A stretch of DNA of 64,000 bases from DASQPR01 sp963797605 (GTDB lineage Bacteria > Actinomycetota > Actinomycetes > Mycobacteriales > Micromonosporaceae). Numbering within the stretch: the first letter of the stretch is position 1; every line of letters begins with the position of its first letter. The position numbers were made by a program, and so were the translations under genes. The notes beneath the pieces were generated by a model, which did no database searches, was not told the DNA's origin, and saw only the letters and a list, made by a program, of their open reading frames with translations. This document shows positions 8,223-21,713 of the stretch, one piece after another. The stretch is from positions 992,001 through 1,056,000 of the forward strand of contig CAWCPX010000005.1 in assembly GCA_963797605.1 (NCBI GenBank). The letters run 5' to 3'.

Positions 8223-9383
8223 TCAGCCCATGCCCTTCAGGAGTTGGCGGGCCATCACGATCCGCTGCACCTGATTCGTACCCTCATAAATCTGTGTGAT
8301 TTTGGCGTCACGCATCATCCGCTCGACCGGGTAGTCCTGCGTGTAGCCGTAGCCGCCGAGCAACTGCACCGCGTCGGTGGTGATCTCCATCGCGGCGTCG
8401 GAGGCGAAGCATTTCGCCGCGGCCCCGAAATAGGTGAGGTCGGCGTCGCCGCGCTCGGATTTCGCCGCAGCCGCATAGGTCAGCTGCCGCGCCGCTTCCA
8501 GCTTCATGCCCATGTCCGCGATCATGAACTGGACGCCCTGGAATTCCGCCACCGCCTTGCCGAACTGCGTGCGTTCCTGCACATAGCCGCGGGCGAAGTC
8601 GAGCGCTCCCTGTGCGATGCCGACCGCCTGCGCCGCGATCGTGACGCGGGTGTGATCGAGGGTGCGCATCGCGGTCGCGAAGCCGGTGCCCTCGGCGCCG
8701 ATCATGCGGCTGGCCGGGATGCGGACGTTGTCGAGGTAGACCTCGCGCGTCGGCGAACCCTTGATGCCGAGTTTGCGTTCCTTGGCGCCGAAGCTCACGC
8801 CCGCGTCGCTCTTCTCCACGACGAAAGCGGAGATGCCACGGCTACGGGCGGCCGGATCGGTGGACGCGAAGACCGTGTAGAACTCCGACTCGCCCGCGTT
8901 CGTGATCCAGCGCTTGGCACCGTTGAGCACGTAATCGTCGCCATCGCGGACGGCGCGCGTGGTCATGCCACCGGCGTCGCTGCCGGCGCCGGATTCCGAG
9001 AGGCAGTAGGAGAACATCGCCTCGCCACGCGCGACCGGCGGCAGGTAGCGGGACTTGAGTTCGTCGCAGGCGGCCAGGATCAGCGGCATCGTGCCGAGCT
9101 TGTTGACCGCCGGGATCAGTGAGGACGAGGCGCAGACGCGGGCGACCTCCTCGATCACGATCGCCGTGGCGAGCGCGTCGGCACCGGCGCCGCCGTATTC
9201 GAGCGGGATGTGCGGGGCGTGGAAGTCGCTGGCGCGGAGCGCGTCGTAGGACGCACGGGGGAACTCGCCGGTCTCATCCGCCGCGGCGGCATTGGGCGCG
9301 ACCTTGCCCTCGCAGACCGCGCGCACGGCCTCGCGGATCGCGTCGTGCTCCTCGGGGAGCCGGTAAACGTCGAAGTCGGCCAC
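8223..9383 (-). CDS. Acyl-CoA dehydrogenase
   Basis: A 386-residue, full-length flavoprotein of the acyl-CoA dehydrogenase family, which oxidises acyl-CoA to the 2-enoyl-CoA with electron-transferring flavoprotein as acceptor. Visible motifs: the FAD-contacting YCLSESGAGSDA segment near residue 130, KRWITNAGES, the R-QFG--VAEFQGVQFMIADM helix, QLLGGYGYTQDYPVERMMRD, and the catalytic Glu in the C-terminal IYEGTNQVQR. Chain length and substrate cannot be told from sequence. It is a single gene facing the ugd gene across a 263-bp divergent gap. Confidence 0.93.
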   Translation of the reverse strand: MADFDVYRLPEEHDAIREAVRAVCEGKVAPNAAAADETGEFPRASYDALRASDFHAPHIPLEYGGAGADALATAIVIEEVARVCASSSLIPAVNKLGTMPLILAACDELKSRYLPPVARGEAMFSYCLSESGAGSDAGGMTTRAVRDGDDYVLNGAKRWITNAGESEFYTVFASTDPAARSRGISAFVVEKSDAGVSFGAKERKLGIKGSPTREVYLDNVRIPASRMIGAEGTGFATAMRTLDHTRVTIAAQAVGIAQGALDFARGYVQERTQFGKAVAEFQGVQFMIADMGMKLEAARQLTYAAAAKSERGDADLTYFGAAAKCFASDAAMEITTDAVQLLGGYGYTQDYPVERMMRDAKITQIYEGTNQVQRIVMARQLLKGMG

Positions 9384-9646
9384 GTGAAACCTCTGCCTTC
9401 ACACCGTGCACTCACGTCCATCGTGCACCTCGTCCCGGGTGCCGACCAGAACAATACCGGCCAGTAACGTGAAGAATTGTGCGGCCCCGAGGTTTAGCCA
9501 CTATCCTTCCGCCGGAACATGATGGTCCTTATCTCGATCCCCTCGAGACGGGACCATCAGGCGCTTTATCCCCGCCGCAACGATGTGTGACCCCGCACGT
9601 ACGCACAGACGCCGCACCCCCACGGCAGGCATTACCGGAGGCCAGC

Positions 9647-11101
9647 GTGACAATCGTGTACCCGAGCAGTGCCCTGCAAGCCAGCCCGCTGCCCCCGTCG
9701 GGATCTCGGAGACCGCGATTGACCTTCCTGGGCACCGGTTATCTCGGGTCGACGTACGCGATCTGCTTCGCCGAACTGGGTTACGACGTGCTCGGAGTCG
9801 ACGTCGACGCCGAGAAGATCGCGAAACTCGCCGCCGGCGACGTACCCATCCACGAGCCTGGTCTCGACGAACTTCTGCGCAAGAATCTCGCGGCCGGCCG
9901 CCTGCGGTTCACCACCGACTACGCCGAGGCCGCGGCGTTCGGTGACATTCACTTCATCTGCGTCGGCACCCCACAGCGGTCCGACAGCATGGCCGCCGAC
10001 CTGCGTTACGTCGAGAGCGCCGTGACCAGCCTCGCCCCGCACCTGACCCGGAAGGCCCTGATCGTCGGCAAGTCGACGGTGCCGGTCGGCGCGGCCGAGT
10101 GGGTCGAGCAGCTCGTCGCCAAGCACGCACCCGCCGACCTGGGCGTCGAGGTCGCATGGAGCCCGGAGTTCCTGCGCGAGGGGTACGCGGTCGAAGACGT
10201 GATCCGACCCGACCGGATCGTGTTCGGCGTGAAGAGCGACTGGGCCCGCGACATGCTCTACGCCGCCCACAAGGGCAGCTTCGACCTGGCGACCACGGAA
10301 GACCGCGAGGTGCCGGTCGTCATCACCGACTTCGCGACCGCGGAGCTGGTCAAGGTGGCCGCGAACGCGTTCCTGGCCACGAAGATCTCGTTCATCAACG
10401 CGATGGCGGAGGTCTGTGACGCCGCCGGCGCCGACGTGACCCAGCTGGCTCGCGCGATCGGTTACGACGCCCGCATCGGCAAGAAGTTCCTGCGGGCGGG
10501 CGTGGGATTCGGCGGCGGCTGCCTCCCGAAGGACATCCGGGCGTTCCAGGCCCGCGCGCAGGAGTTGGGCGTCGGTGAGGCGCTGCGGTTCCTGCACGAG
10601 GTCGATCTGATCAACCAGCGGCGCCGCCACAAGGTCGTGGAGATGGCCGCCGAACTGCTCGATCGACCGGCCGGCCCGGCCGGTCCGGACCTCTCCGGGC
10701 TGCGCGTGGCCGTGCTGGGTGCCAGCTTCAAGCCCAACTCCGACGACGTCCGCGACTCGCCGGCCCTCGCGATCGTGCGGCGCCTCGCCCGCGCCGGTGC
10801 CGACGTCGCGGTCTACGACCCGGCCGGCATGACGAACGCCGAGCGCGAGCTGCCCGAGGTCGAATACACGAAGACGCTCGTCGACGCGGTCACCGGTTCG
10901 CACCTGGTCTGCGTGCTGACGGAGTGGGAAGAGTTCCGCAACGCCGATCCGGTGGCACTCGCCGACGTCGTGGCCGGCGCCCGCGTCGTCGACGGGCGTA
11001 ACTGCCTCGATCCGGTGGCATGGACGCAGGCTGGCTGGATTTATCGCGGCATGGGACGCGCCCGACCAGCAGCGCCGGAAAAGATCGGAAGTTCCCACTA
11101 G
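9647..11101 (+). CDS. ugd: UDP-glucose 6-dehydrogenase
   Basis: I choose GTG 9647 (GGAGG seven bases upstream) over a longer reading with an uncharacteristic 56-residue extension; the product is 484 residues. It has an N-terminal Rossmann NAD site (FLGTGYLGSTYAICFAELG), the central dimer helix region, the catalytic Cys in GVGFGGGCLPKDIRAF, and the C-terminal UDP-binding domain (LGASFKPNSDDVRDSPAL). It converts UDP-glucose to UDP-glucuronate with two NAD+, for exopolysaccharide or cell-wall glycan precursors. A galE gene occurs 34 kb away, but no glycosyltransferases neighbour it here. Confidence 0.93.
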   Translation: MTIVYPSSALQASPLPPSGSRRPRLTFLGTGYLGSTYAICFAELGYDVLGVDVDAEKIAKLAAGDVPIHEPGLDELLRKNLAAGRLRFTTDYAEAAAFGDIHFICVGTPQRSDSMAADLRYVESAVTSLAPHLTRKALIVGKSTVPVGAAEWVEQLVAKHAPADLGVEVAWSPEFLREGYAVEDVIRPDRIVFGVKSDWARDMLYAAHKGSFDLATTEDREVPVVITDFATAELVKVAANAFLATKISFINAMAEVCDAAGADVTQLARAIGYDARIGKKFLRAGVGFGGGCLPKDIRAFQARAQELGVGEALRFLHEVDLINQRRRHKVVEMAAELLDRPAGPAGPDLSGLRVAVLGASFKPNSDDVRDSPALAIVRRLARAGADVAVYDPAGMTNAERELPEVEYTKTLVDAVTGSHLVCVLTEWEEFRNADPVALADVVAGARVVDGRNCLDPVAWTQAGWIYRGMGRARPAAPEKIGSSH

Positions 11102-11157
11102 CGCCCAAGGCCGGACAGTCGGCATCCTACGGTTATAAACCAGTAGGGGGGCAGGCT

Positions 11158-14100
11158 TTGGGATCGTACCCGTGTTCGAACTGTGGGGCCACGGCGGACA
11201 CATCGTCGGGGTGCCCCAGTTGCGGGCGGTCGTTCGAGGCGGAGATCGCCACGATGGACCAGACGATCCTGTCAATGCAGCGGCGCACCAAGTCGATGGC
11301 CGAGGATCGGTCCGCGGTCATGGCCCGGCTGCAGGGTGCGATCACGACCCGGGCGCTGCTGCTGCGTGCCGCCGGTGGAGCCCGTCCGACCGGGCCGGCC
11401 CCGTCGCGTAACCGCGCCTTCACGGGCACGGGTAAGAACAAGGCGGCCGATCCGCCGGTCAAGCTTCCGGGTGCGCTACGGCGCGGGAAGACCATCAAAT
11501 CAAATCCCGACACGGGTACGGCCGCGCCGACAGCCACCACCTCAACCGCCCCTGTCTCCGGGGCGGTTCCGAAACGCCGGTCCGCGCCGGCCGACTTCGC
11601 CAAGCCGCCGCAGCGGGCGAGTTCGGAGCGCACCGGCACACCGAGCAACTCCAGCACGCCACGGCCTCCGAGGCCCCGTGCCGGTAGTGGCTCGGCGAGC
11701 GCGTCGCCACGGTCGAGCGCCGCCACCCTTTCTCGCCCGCCGCAGCGGCCGCCCGGCCGGCCCGGCCCCGCTCCGACGCATCCGCACCACCCGCCGGAGA
11801 CATCGGCCCGTTCGGTGCAAAACATCGTGCTCGGTCTCGGCGCCCTGGTCATGGCGGTGGCCTTCGGGCTCACGCCGTTCCTCTACAGCTCGCTCAACGG
11901 CGTGATCCGGGCCCTCATCTTCGCCGGGCTCACCGTCGTGGCGATCGGCGCGCCGATGCTCCTGGCCCGCCGCGGTCTGCTGACGACCGCCGAGTGGACG
12001 TCGCCGCTCGGGCTGCTCCTGGTGCTCCTCGACGGACAGCAACTCTGGGCCGCGGCTCTGCACCACAGCGGTTTGCGGGTGACGACGTACGCGGGCCTCG
12101 TCGTCATCGTCACCGCCGTGGTAGCCGCCGGTTACCAGCGCGTGACGGGTCTCGCGGTGCCACGGTTCGCGACGATCGCGCTCATCCAGCCGGTGCCGGT
12201 GCTGCTGCTCTACCCGTTGCTGCACGACCTGGCCGCATGGGCTTCCGTCATCACCTTCGTGGCCGCGACCGACCTGCTGATCGCATTGCGTACGCATCGA
12301 TCCCCGGTGCACGGCGCCTATCTGCGGATCGCGGTGCGGTGGCTGCAGTATGCCGTCAACGGAGCCGCGATCGTCTGCGGTGGCATCGCGCTCGCCCAGG
12401 CGCATTCGACGACGTCCTCGGTCCGCGCCGGCTCGACCGTCGTGGCCGCGGCCGTCGTCGCGCTCGCCGCCGGGCTGCTCTTCCGCCAGTTCCCGATGGC
12501 CGACATCAGCGCCGGCGCGGCCACGCTCGCCGCGATCGGCGGCTTCGGCCGGATGGGCGCCCTGGCCGTGCCCGGGTGGGGCCTGACCGCGACGGCACTG
12601 GCGATTCTGGCGCTGTCGATCGCCGTCTTCATGCTGCCCGCCTACGCGCGTACGGGCGCTCAGATCGCCGGTGGCGTCGCCGCGATCGTGACCACCGTCG
12701 TTGTCGTCGCGAGAGGCGTACACGCGCTCACGGCGCCGCTACGGGCCGCGACACCGGCTTGGAACGCCGACCTCACGACGTACAACGACACGGTGACCCG
12801 CGGTTCCGGCCACGGCAGCGGGCAACTCGTGATCGCGGCCCTGCTCCTCGGTGCCGCGGCCGCGATCATGCTGCCCGACGCCTGGCGCCGCGACTGCGCC
12901 GTCGTCGGCGTCGCGCTGGCTGCCGTTCTCGCGCCCGGAGCCTGGCATCTGCCGTGGGCCCCGGCCATCCTGATCGGCGCGGTCATCGCGATCGGCCTGG
13001 GCACCTTCACGCTCACGGCGACAACCGACATCGACAGCTGGGTCGGCATCGGGGCGACCTTCGCGGTCGGCGCGTACACCGCCGGGATCGCGCTGGCCCG
13101 ACCGGCCTCGCAGGCCCTCCTGCTGACCGCGTTCGCGCTGGCGGGAGCCGTGATCGGGGCGTCCGGCGCGCTCGGTTGGCGGGTCCAGGGCCGCACGCCG
13201 AATCCGCGTGCGGCCGACGCCGGCTGGGGCGGTGCCGGGTTCGCGCTACCGGGTTCGATCGCCGCGGCCACCGCCGCCCTCTCGGCACCGGGGGTCGTCC
13301 GCGCCGAGGCCGTGCTGGCGGCGAGCTTCGTCGCGGTCGCCGGCGTGCTCAGCGCGGTCGCGATAGCCCAGGTCGCCCGCCGCCGGCCGAGTCCGTTGCT
13401 GGTCGGTGGCGCGGGTGCCGGAGCGCTCGTCGTCGCGATCGCCGCCTTCCGCACCGACGGCCTCGCCGAACTCGACATCGTCGTCGCGTCGATCCTGCTG
13501 CTCAGTGCCGTGCTGCTCGCCGTCGCACCGTCGCTGAGCACGGGTTTCCGGCCGGCCGGAGTGGGCCGGTGGCGGCTGGAGAGTCTTGACGGCGACGAGA
13601 TCGCGGCCGCCGCCGTGACCGCCGCCGCCATCGCCGCGCTGGCCCGTGTGACGTCGCTCGTCGTGTCCGGCCTCGGCCTCGTCATCATGGCGTCGCTCGT
13701 GCTGATCGTCGCGGCCGGCACGCGTTCGATGCCGGTCGCGTGGCGGCGGGGACCGATCGTCGGTGGCGGCGTGGTCGGCGATCTGCATCGCGGCCGCCGC
13801 CGGGTACGCGGCCCTGAACGTCGCGATCGCCGGCATCCAGATCAACCGGCCGGTGTGGCACGTCGAGCTCAGCGGCTGGGCCACCCGGCTGTCCGCGCAC
13901 ACCATCTCGAGCGCGCACGGTCCGCAGTCCGCCATCGCCCTGCTCCTGATCGGTGCCGCGGCCGCCATCGTCGTGCCCCGCCCGGGCTCGCAGGTCGCCA
14001 TCGCGGCGGCCGTCGGCCTGTTCGCGCTGATCGCGCCGGCGACCCTCCACACCGGATGGTGGGGCCCGGTGCTGTTCAGCGGCGCCGCCGCGACCGCCGG

Positions 14101-16120
14101 TGGCATCGGCGCCGGCCTGAGTCGCGACAAGACGACCAGCCTGGCCCGGGCCGGCGTGGCCACGGTGCTCTTCGCGAACACGATCGCCGCGAGTCTCGTC
14201 CGCGCCGGGACCCTCGCCGGCACACTGATCGCGTCCGCCGTCGTGTGCGCCGCCGTCACCGCCGTCGCCGCGCGGACGATCACCGACATGCGCGCGCGCC
14301 GTGACACCGAGTCCGACGCGCATCTCGTGCTCATCGGCGGCGGTGCGCTCGCCAGTGCGATCCTCGCGTTGGCGGGCGGTTTCGGGGCCCTCGCAGCCGC
14401 CGGGCACCAGCCGTACGACGTCGTCCTGACCGCCGCGATGGGCGGGCTCGCCGTCGCCCTGGCGATTCTGGCACCGTTCGCGAAACGGCTGGAACCGCTG
14501 CTCACCCGCGCGACCGGCGCGATCAGCGTCGGTGGCCTCGCCATCGCGATCGCGGCCGTGAACCATCTGACGACGGCGGGCGTGTTCGCCTCGATCGCCG
14601 CGCTTCTCGCCGTCTTCGCCGAGGTCATCCGCGCCGCGGCCGACGAAAGCGCCCGGGCTCGCACCCAGGTGACACGGCTCGGCTGGCTGCCGCGGCGCAC
14701 CGAGGTCCTGCTCGCGGCCGGTCCCGCGACGACATTGGCGATCGCCAGCATCACACCGACGATCCTGGCCGCGCTGATCGGCCCGTACCACTGGATCTAC
14801 ATGGTCTGGCAGGGTCCGCCGGCCGGTTATCGAGGCGAACTCGGCGCCCTCGCCGGCATGGTCGGCCAGCCGATCGGTCTGCTCACCGCCGTCGTACTGA
14901 CGATCATGGCGACCATCGGCGCGATCGGATTCGGCGGGTCCCCGTCGACGATCATCGGCCGAGCGGTCGCCGTCGTCACCCCCGGACTGGCGATATCCCT
15001 GCTGATCGCGCCGTACCTGCTGCGTGCCGCCTGGCCGGCCGGTCCGGTCGCCGCCATCGCGGTCGGCACGATCAGCGGTCTCGCGCTCGCGCTGACGATC
15101 GAACCAGCGGAGGCGGCCACGGCCACGGCGCTGCGCGCCGCCCGCCGCCTGGTCATCGGCCTGTGCATCGTCGCGGCCGGAGCCGGGATCACCGGTTCGC
15201 TGGCCACGAAACCGGCCACGATCGCCGCGCTCGCCACCGCCACCGCCGCCGGCATCATCGCCGCCCTCCAGGGCCGGACCCAGATCGCCCGGATCACGGG
15301 CTGGATCGTCACGGCGGCAGCCGGCCAACTCCTCGCGCTGGTGACGTCGCTCGTGATCGGTCTCAAGCCGTACGCTGCCGCGTTCGTCGTCGGAGCCGTC
15401 GCGGCCGCGTTGCTGATCGTGGCGTCGCAACTGCCACGGCTGCGTGCCGCCGAGAACTCGGTCGAGGTGCTGACGGTCGAGGTCACCGCGTACGCGGGCG
15501 CCGTGCTCGGGCTCGCTCTGGCCGCCCGGTCGATCCCCCATCTCGCGGTCTACCTCGGCGCGTGGGGCGTCGTGCTCGGCATCGCGACGGCGCGGCCCGG
15601 CCGTTCGCCGATCTACCGGAGCATTCTCATGTGGACGGCGGCGGCACACGAACTCACCGCCTGGACGCTGCTCCTGACGACCACCCGGGTCGCCGTGCCG
15701 GAGGCGTATACGCTCGGCATCGCCGCGATCGCCCTCGTCACCGGCTGGATCGAGTTGCGGTGGCACCCGGAGCTGACGAGTTGGGTCAGCTACGGCATCG
15801 CGATCGCGGCGGCGCTCGGCCCGAGCCTGGTCATCCTGATCGCGACCGACCGCACGACGTTGCGGCTCGTCCTGCTGCTCATCGGCGCGACCGCGGTGCT
15901 GATCGTCGGCTCGATCACCCGGCAGCAGGCTCCGACCATCATCGGTGGCGTGGCGCTGCTCGGGACAGCGATCAACGTCATCGCCCGCTATTCGGCGACG
16001 GTGCTGGTCCTGCTGCTGCTGGCGATCATCGCGGGCGTGCTGATCGGCGTCGGCGCCAACTTCGAGAAGCAGCGGCGCAACGTCCAGCGAGTCCGGAACA
16101 TGCTGGGCAAGATGCAGTAG
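11158..16120 (+). CDS. SCO7613-like giant membrane protein with zinc ribbon (frameshifted)
   Basis: The likely start is TTG 11158 behind GGGGGG. The product begins with a zinc ribbon (CSNCGATADTSSGCPSCGRS), a short helical segment, then a ~130-residue Pro/Arg-rich linker, and from ~residue 220 more than thirty consecutive Ala/Gly/Leu-rich membrane helices, the layout of SCO7613 C-terminal-domain proteins. The frame breaks near 13750: the upstream frame ends its hydrophobic reading at MPVAWRRG and the next frame resumes at VAAWSAICIAAAAGYAAL. One surplus G in the GGGG run at 13748-13751 would explain it. Restored length is ~1650 residues. The role of the family is unknown. Annotated as one gene across the break. 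Confidence 0.75.
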
Positions 16121-16174
16121 TCGTCACGCGCGGCGTGTCCGTTCCACGATCTCGCGAGTGGATCAGATCGTGAG

Positions 16175-16203
16175 ACCACAAGACCCCGGAAGGGGTGGTT
16201 GGT
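16175..16203. terminator. Hairpin between convergent genes
   Basis: ACCCC-GGAA-GGGGT stem with a GGAA tetraloop, extended by weaker flanking pairs, lies in the ~100-bp gap between the convergent SCO7613-like and ABC ATPase genes. Probable intrinsic terminator; no strong T tract. Confidence 0.45.
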
Positions 16204-16220
16204 CCCACGATCTCCTGACG

Positions 16221-17563
16221 TCAGCGCCAGCCGACGTCGATGCGGTCGCCGCGGCCGTCGAAGAAGTGGGCCTGATCGAGCCGCACCGCGACCGCGATCG
16301 CCTGCCCGGCCGAACCGCCCGGGTAAGGCGCGAGCCGTACCACGAACTCGGCCGGCCGGCGGTGCCGACGGCTGTCACCGAAGACCGACGGCGGTGCGGC
16401 CGGGTTCGCGGTCACGAGCGTGGGCGCGTCGGTGTGAGCACGCCCGGCTCCGACGCTCAACGGGATCGCACGGCCGGTGAGCTGGCGCAACATGGCGCCG
16501 AAGCGGCGGCGGGGTGAGCCGGGATCGGGTTCGGGTCCGGTCCAGAGGTCGTCGACGGTGACCGCGGTCGCGCCGATGTCCAGGAAGGCCAGCGACTCGT
16601 GACCGTGGTGTTCGACGTAGCGGATCGTGCCCCGCAGGATGTTGTCGCCGCCCTCCGGAGGCAGCGATCCGGAGACCGGCGACAGCGCCTCCGCGCGCAG
16701 GCCCGAGCACGATGCGCTCACCGTGGTAATGGCTGATCGCCCGGGCGCGGATGTCGTTCCACGGCAGGTAAAGCGTCTGACCGCCGATTTGCAGCGCCAC
16801 GTGCCGGTCGAGGCTCACGCGCACCGAGGCTTCGATCAGGTTCATGCGCGGGCTGCCCAGGAACGCGGCGACGTAGAGCGTGGCCGGACGTCCGTACACC
16901 TCGGCGGGCGTCCCGACGTCCTGCAGCACGCCACGTCGCATGATCGCGATGCGGTCGGCCATCGTCAACGCCTCGGTCTGGTCGTGCGTCACGTACATCG
17001 TGGTCACCCCGAGCGACCGGACGAGGTCGGAGATCTCGGCTCGCAGCTCCGAGCGCAAGCCGCTGTCGAGGTTGGACAGAGGCTCGTCCATCAGGAACAG
17101 CTGTGGTCGGCGGACGATCGCCCGGCCCATGGCGACCCGTTGCCGCTGCCCGCCGGAGAGCTGCGCGGGTCGGCGGCCGCGCAACTCGGTGATGCCGAGC
17201 GCGCCCAGAACCTCGGTGACCTGCTCTTCGACGACGGTCGGGGCCAGCCCGGCCATGCGCAGCGGGAAGCCGATGTTTTCGGCGACGGTCATGTGCGGGT
17301 AGAGCGCGAAGTCCTGGAACACCATCGCGATCTGCCGGTCGCGGGGCGTCAGATCGTCGGCGACCGTGCCGTCGAGCATGATGTGACCGCCGACTCGGCT
17401 CTTCCAGCCCCGCGACCATGCGCAGCACCGTCGATTTGCCGCAGCCCGACGGGCCGAGCAGCACCATGAATTCGCCGTCGTTGACGTCGAGGTTGACGCC
17501 GTCGACCGCGACCGTGCCGTCAGGGAACGTCTTGCTGACGTCCTTGAGTGCGACAGTGGCCAC
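16221..17563 (-). CDS. Sugar-type ABC transporter ATPase, MsmK/UgpC class (two frameshifts)
   Basis: Read from ATG 17563: Walker A LLGPSGCGKST, then (after a shift near 17400) Q-loop VFQDFALYPHMTVAENI, signature LSGGQRQRVAMGRA, Walker B LFLMDEPLSNLD, and H-loop MYVTHDQTEA, then a C-terminal TOBE/MalK regulatory region that moves to a third frame near 16702 (ERIVLG to LRAEALSP). All three pieces align end to end with a ~445-residue ATPase of sugar importers. Each break needs a single-base change. No permease or binding-protein genes are adjacent, as is typical for a shared (MsiK-like) ATPase serving several importers. Confidence 0.8.
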
Positions 17564-17707
17564 TTCCGACCCCCTTGTGCGACAGCACCGCCTCGGCGAT
17601 GCCGAGCCGTGTGGCTGGGCCCGGGCGACGCGCGCGCGGGCGTTTGAAGTCCAGCGGCCATCGTGTGATGTGGGTCATCATGTTGCCATCGGGTAAACGT
17701 GCGGTGT

Positions 17708-18212
17708 TTATAACTTTGCGCGTAGCGCCTTATCTTTTTCTTCGACCAACTCCGCGAGCGACAGTTGGAAATCTATCAATTTGTTGAGTAATGCGTCATC
17801 TGCGGTGGCGAGAATCCGTACCGCGAGCAGACCCGCGTTGCGGGCGCCGCCGATCGACACGGTCGCGACCGGAATGCCGGCCGGCATCTGCACGATCGAC
17901 AGCAGTGAGTCCATGCCGTCGAGGTACTTGAGCGGCACGGGTACGCCGACCACCGGCAGCGGTGTCATCGAGGCGACCATGCCCGGCAGGTGAGCCGCAC
18001 CTCCGGCGCCCGCGATGATCACGCGGAGCCCACGGCCGGCCGCCGTCTCGGGCGTAGCTCGACCATCTTGTCCGACGGTCCGGTGCGCGGACACGACGCC
18101 GACCTCGTACCCGACGTCGAACTCTTCGAGCGCGTCGCGCGGCGGCCTGCATCGTGGGCCAGTCCGAGTCGCTGCCCATGATGATGCCGACCTTGACCTC
18201 AGGCCCCGTCAT
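17708..18212 (-). CDS. purE: N5-carboxyaminoimidazole ribonucleotide mutase (multiple frameshifts)
   Basis: The start ATG 18212 gives VKVGIIMGSDSDWPTMQAAA, the PurE signature. The next ~100 bases need several single-base corrections: a local frame gives DALEEFDVGYEVGVVSAHRT, another DKMVE, another YARD, and the last AAGRGLRVIIAGAGGAAHL, after which the frame is stable to the stop (PLPVVGVPVPLKYLDGMDS). PurE rearranges N5-CAIR to CAIR in purine synthesis. It overlaps purK by 14 bases, the usual purKE coupling. Because every fragment retains conserved PurE sequence, base-calling errors are likelier than gene decay. Confidence 0.85.
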
Positions 18213-19359
18213 CGCCGGCTCCTTCGTGCAGCCACCGGGCGGCGTTGACGGCCGACGCGCGCACGCGGGTCAGGTCGTCGCCGAGCGCCGTGACGTGGCC
18301 GATCTTGCGGCCGGGGCGGACGGCCTTGCCGTAGAGGTGCACCTTCACGCCGGGTTCGGCCGCCATCATGTGGTGCAGCCGCTCGTCGATCGCCATGCCG
18401 CCGTCGGCGCCGCCGAGCACGTTGGCCATCACGACGACCGGCGCGGCCAGGCTCGTGTCGCCGAGCGGATAGTCGAGCACGGCGCGCAAGTGCTGCTCGA
18501 ACTGTGACGTGCGAGCGCCTTCGATGGTCCAGTGCCCGGAGTTGTGCGGGCGCATCGCCAGCTCGTTGACCAGCAGACCGGCGTCGGTCTCGAAGAGTTC
18601 GACCGCGAGCACGCCGACGACGCCGAGTTCGCTCGCGATGCGGATCGCCAGCTCCTCAGCCGCGACCGCGAGATCCGGGGAGAGGCCTGGCGCCGGGGCG
18701 ATCACCTCGACGCAGATGCCGTCACGCTGCACGGTCTCGACGATCGGGTAGGTCGCGACCTGGCCAAACGGCGATCGGGCGACGACGGCGGCGAGTTCGC
18801 GACGCAGTGCGACCCGCTCCTCGACGATCAGCCGGGTGCCGCTCGCGACGATGTCAGCCGCTTCGTCGATCGATGACACGATCCAGACGCCGCGACCGTC
18901 GTATCCCCCGGTGGCTGCCTTGATCACGACCGGCCACGAGGTTTCGGCGGCGAACCGCTCGATGTCCGCCAGGGTCGCGGCCGGAGCCCAGCGTGGCATC
19001 GGCGCGTCGATCACGGCGAGCCGTTCGCGCATCGCCGCCTTGTCCTGCGCGAACCGCAGCGCCGACGAACTGGGGAAGATCTTCACACCCTCTTCTTCAA
19101 GGGTACGGATGAACTCGTTCGGCACGTGCTCATGATCGAACGTGACGACATCGCAGCCCTTGGCGAACTGGCGCAGCGCGTCGAGATCGGTGTGGGTGCC
19201 GATCTGGGTGTCGGCGGCGACGAGCGCGGCACCGTCGTCGGGTGAGACCGACAACACACGCAGCGATTCGCCGAGGGCGATCGCGGCCTGGTGGGTCATC
19301 CGGGCGAGTTGCCCGCCGCCCACCATGCCGACAATGGGCAGTCCAGTGCGGGTATCCAT
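18199..19359 (-). CDS. purK: 5-(carboxyamino)imidazole ribonucleotide synthase
   Basis: A 386-residue ATP-grasp enzyme. The N-terminal preATP-grasp domain starts VGMVGGGQLARMTHQAA; the ATP-grasp domain shows VVIKAATGGYDGRG near residue 145, EERVALRRELAAVVAR, and the C-terminal LAVELFETDAGLLVNELAMRPHNSGHWT metal-binding region. It converts AIR, ATP and bicarbonate to N5-CAIR, which PurE, encoded directly downstream with a 14-base overlap, rearranges. The frame is intact, in contrast to purE. Confidence 0.95.
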   Translation of the reverse strand: MDTRTGLPIVGMVGGGQLARMTHQAAIALGESLRVLSVSPDDGAALVAADTQIGTHTDLDALRQFAKGCDVVTFDHEHVPNEFIRTLEEEGVKIFPSSSALRFAQDKAAMRERLAVIDAPMPRWAPAATLADIERFAAETSWPVVIKAATGGYDGRGVWIVSSIDEAADIVASGTRLIVEERVALRRELAAVVARSPFGQVATYPIVETVQRDGICVEVIAPAPGLSPDLAVAAEELAIRIASELGVVGVLAVELFETDAGLLVNELAMRPHNSGHWTIEGARTSQFEQHLRAVLDYPLGDTSLAAPVVVMANVLGGADGGMAIDERLHHMMAAEPGVKVHLYGKAVRPGRKIGHVTALGDDLTRVRASAVNAARWLHEGAGDDGA

Positions 19360-19388
19360 GGTGGGGCCAGCCTACCGAGCCGGTGGCG

Positions 19389-21464
<2,076 letters not shown>

Positions 21465-21713
21465 ACAGCTACTCTGCCACATCGGTGACACGAAATCGGG
21501 CGCCCGGGTAATCTCGCCGCCACCAACGTCGGCGTCATCGCCGCACCACGGATCGTCCGGCTCGGCGTGGCGACACGCCGACGGCCACTTCTCCGACACC
21601 AGTGTCGTCCGGCCAAGATCAAACTAGCAGTGGCGTCGCAAATCCGAGCGGCACCGGCGTGTCGCGTAAGCGTGTCGCGGTGCACAGACCGGCGGCGGAC
21701 ACGCACGACGTTG

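Noticed and set aside
13740..13790. Programmed ribosomal frameshift in the SCO7613-like gene
   Set aside because: No slippery heptamer with downstream pseudoknot is evident and many unrelated genes in the window show similar breaks, so error or mutation is simpler.
13685..15766. A 693-residue minus-strand frame opposite the giant membrane protein
   Set aside because: Composition is Arg/Asp/Gly-rich as expected for antisense of GC-rich membrane codons; no motif or ribosome site.
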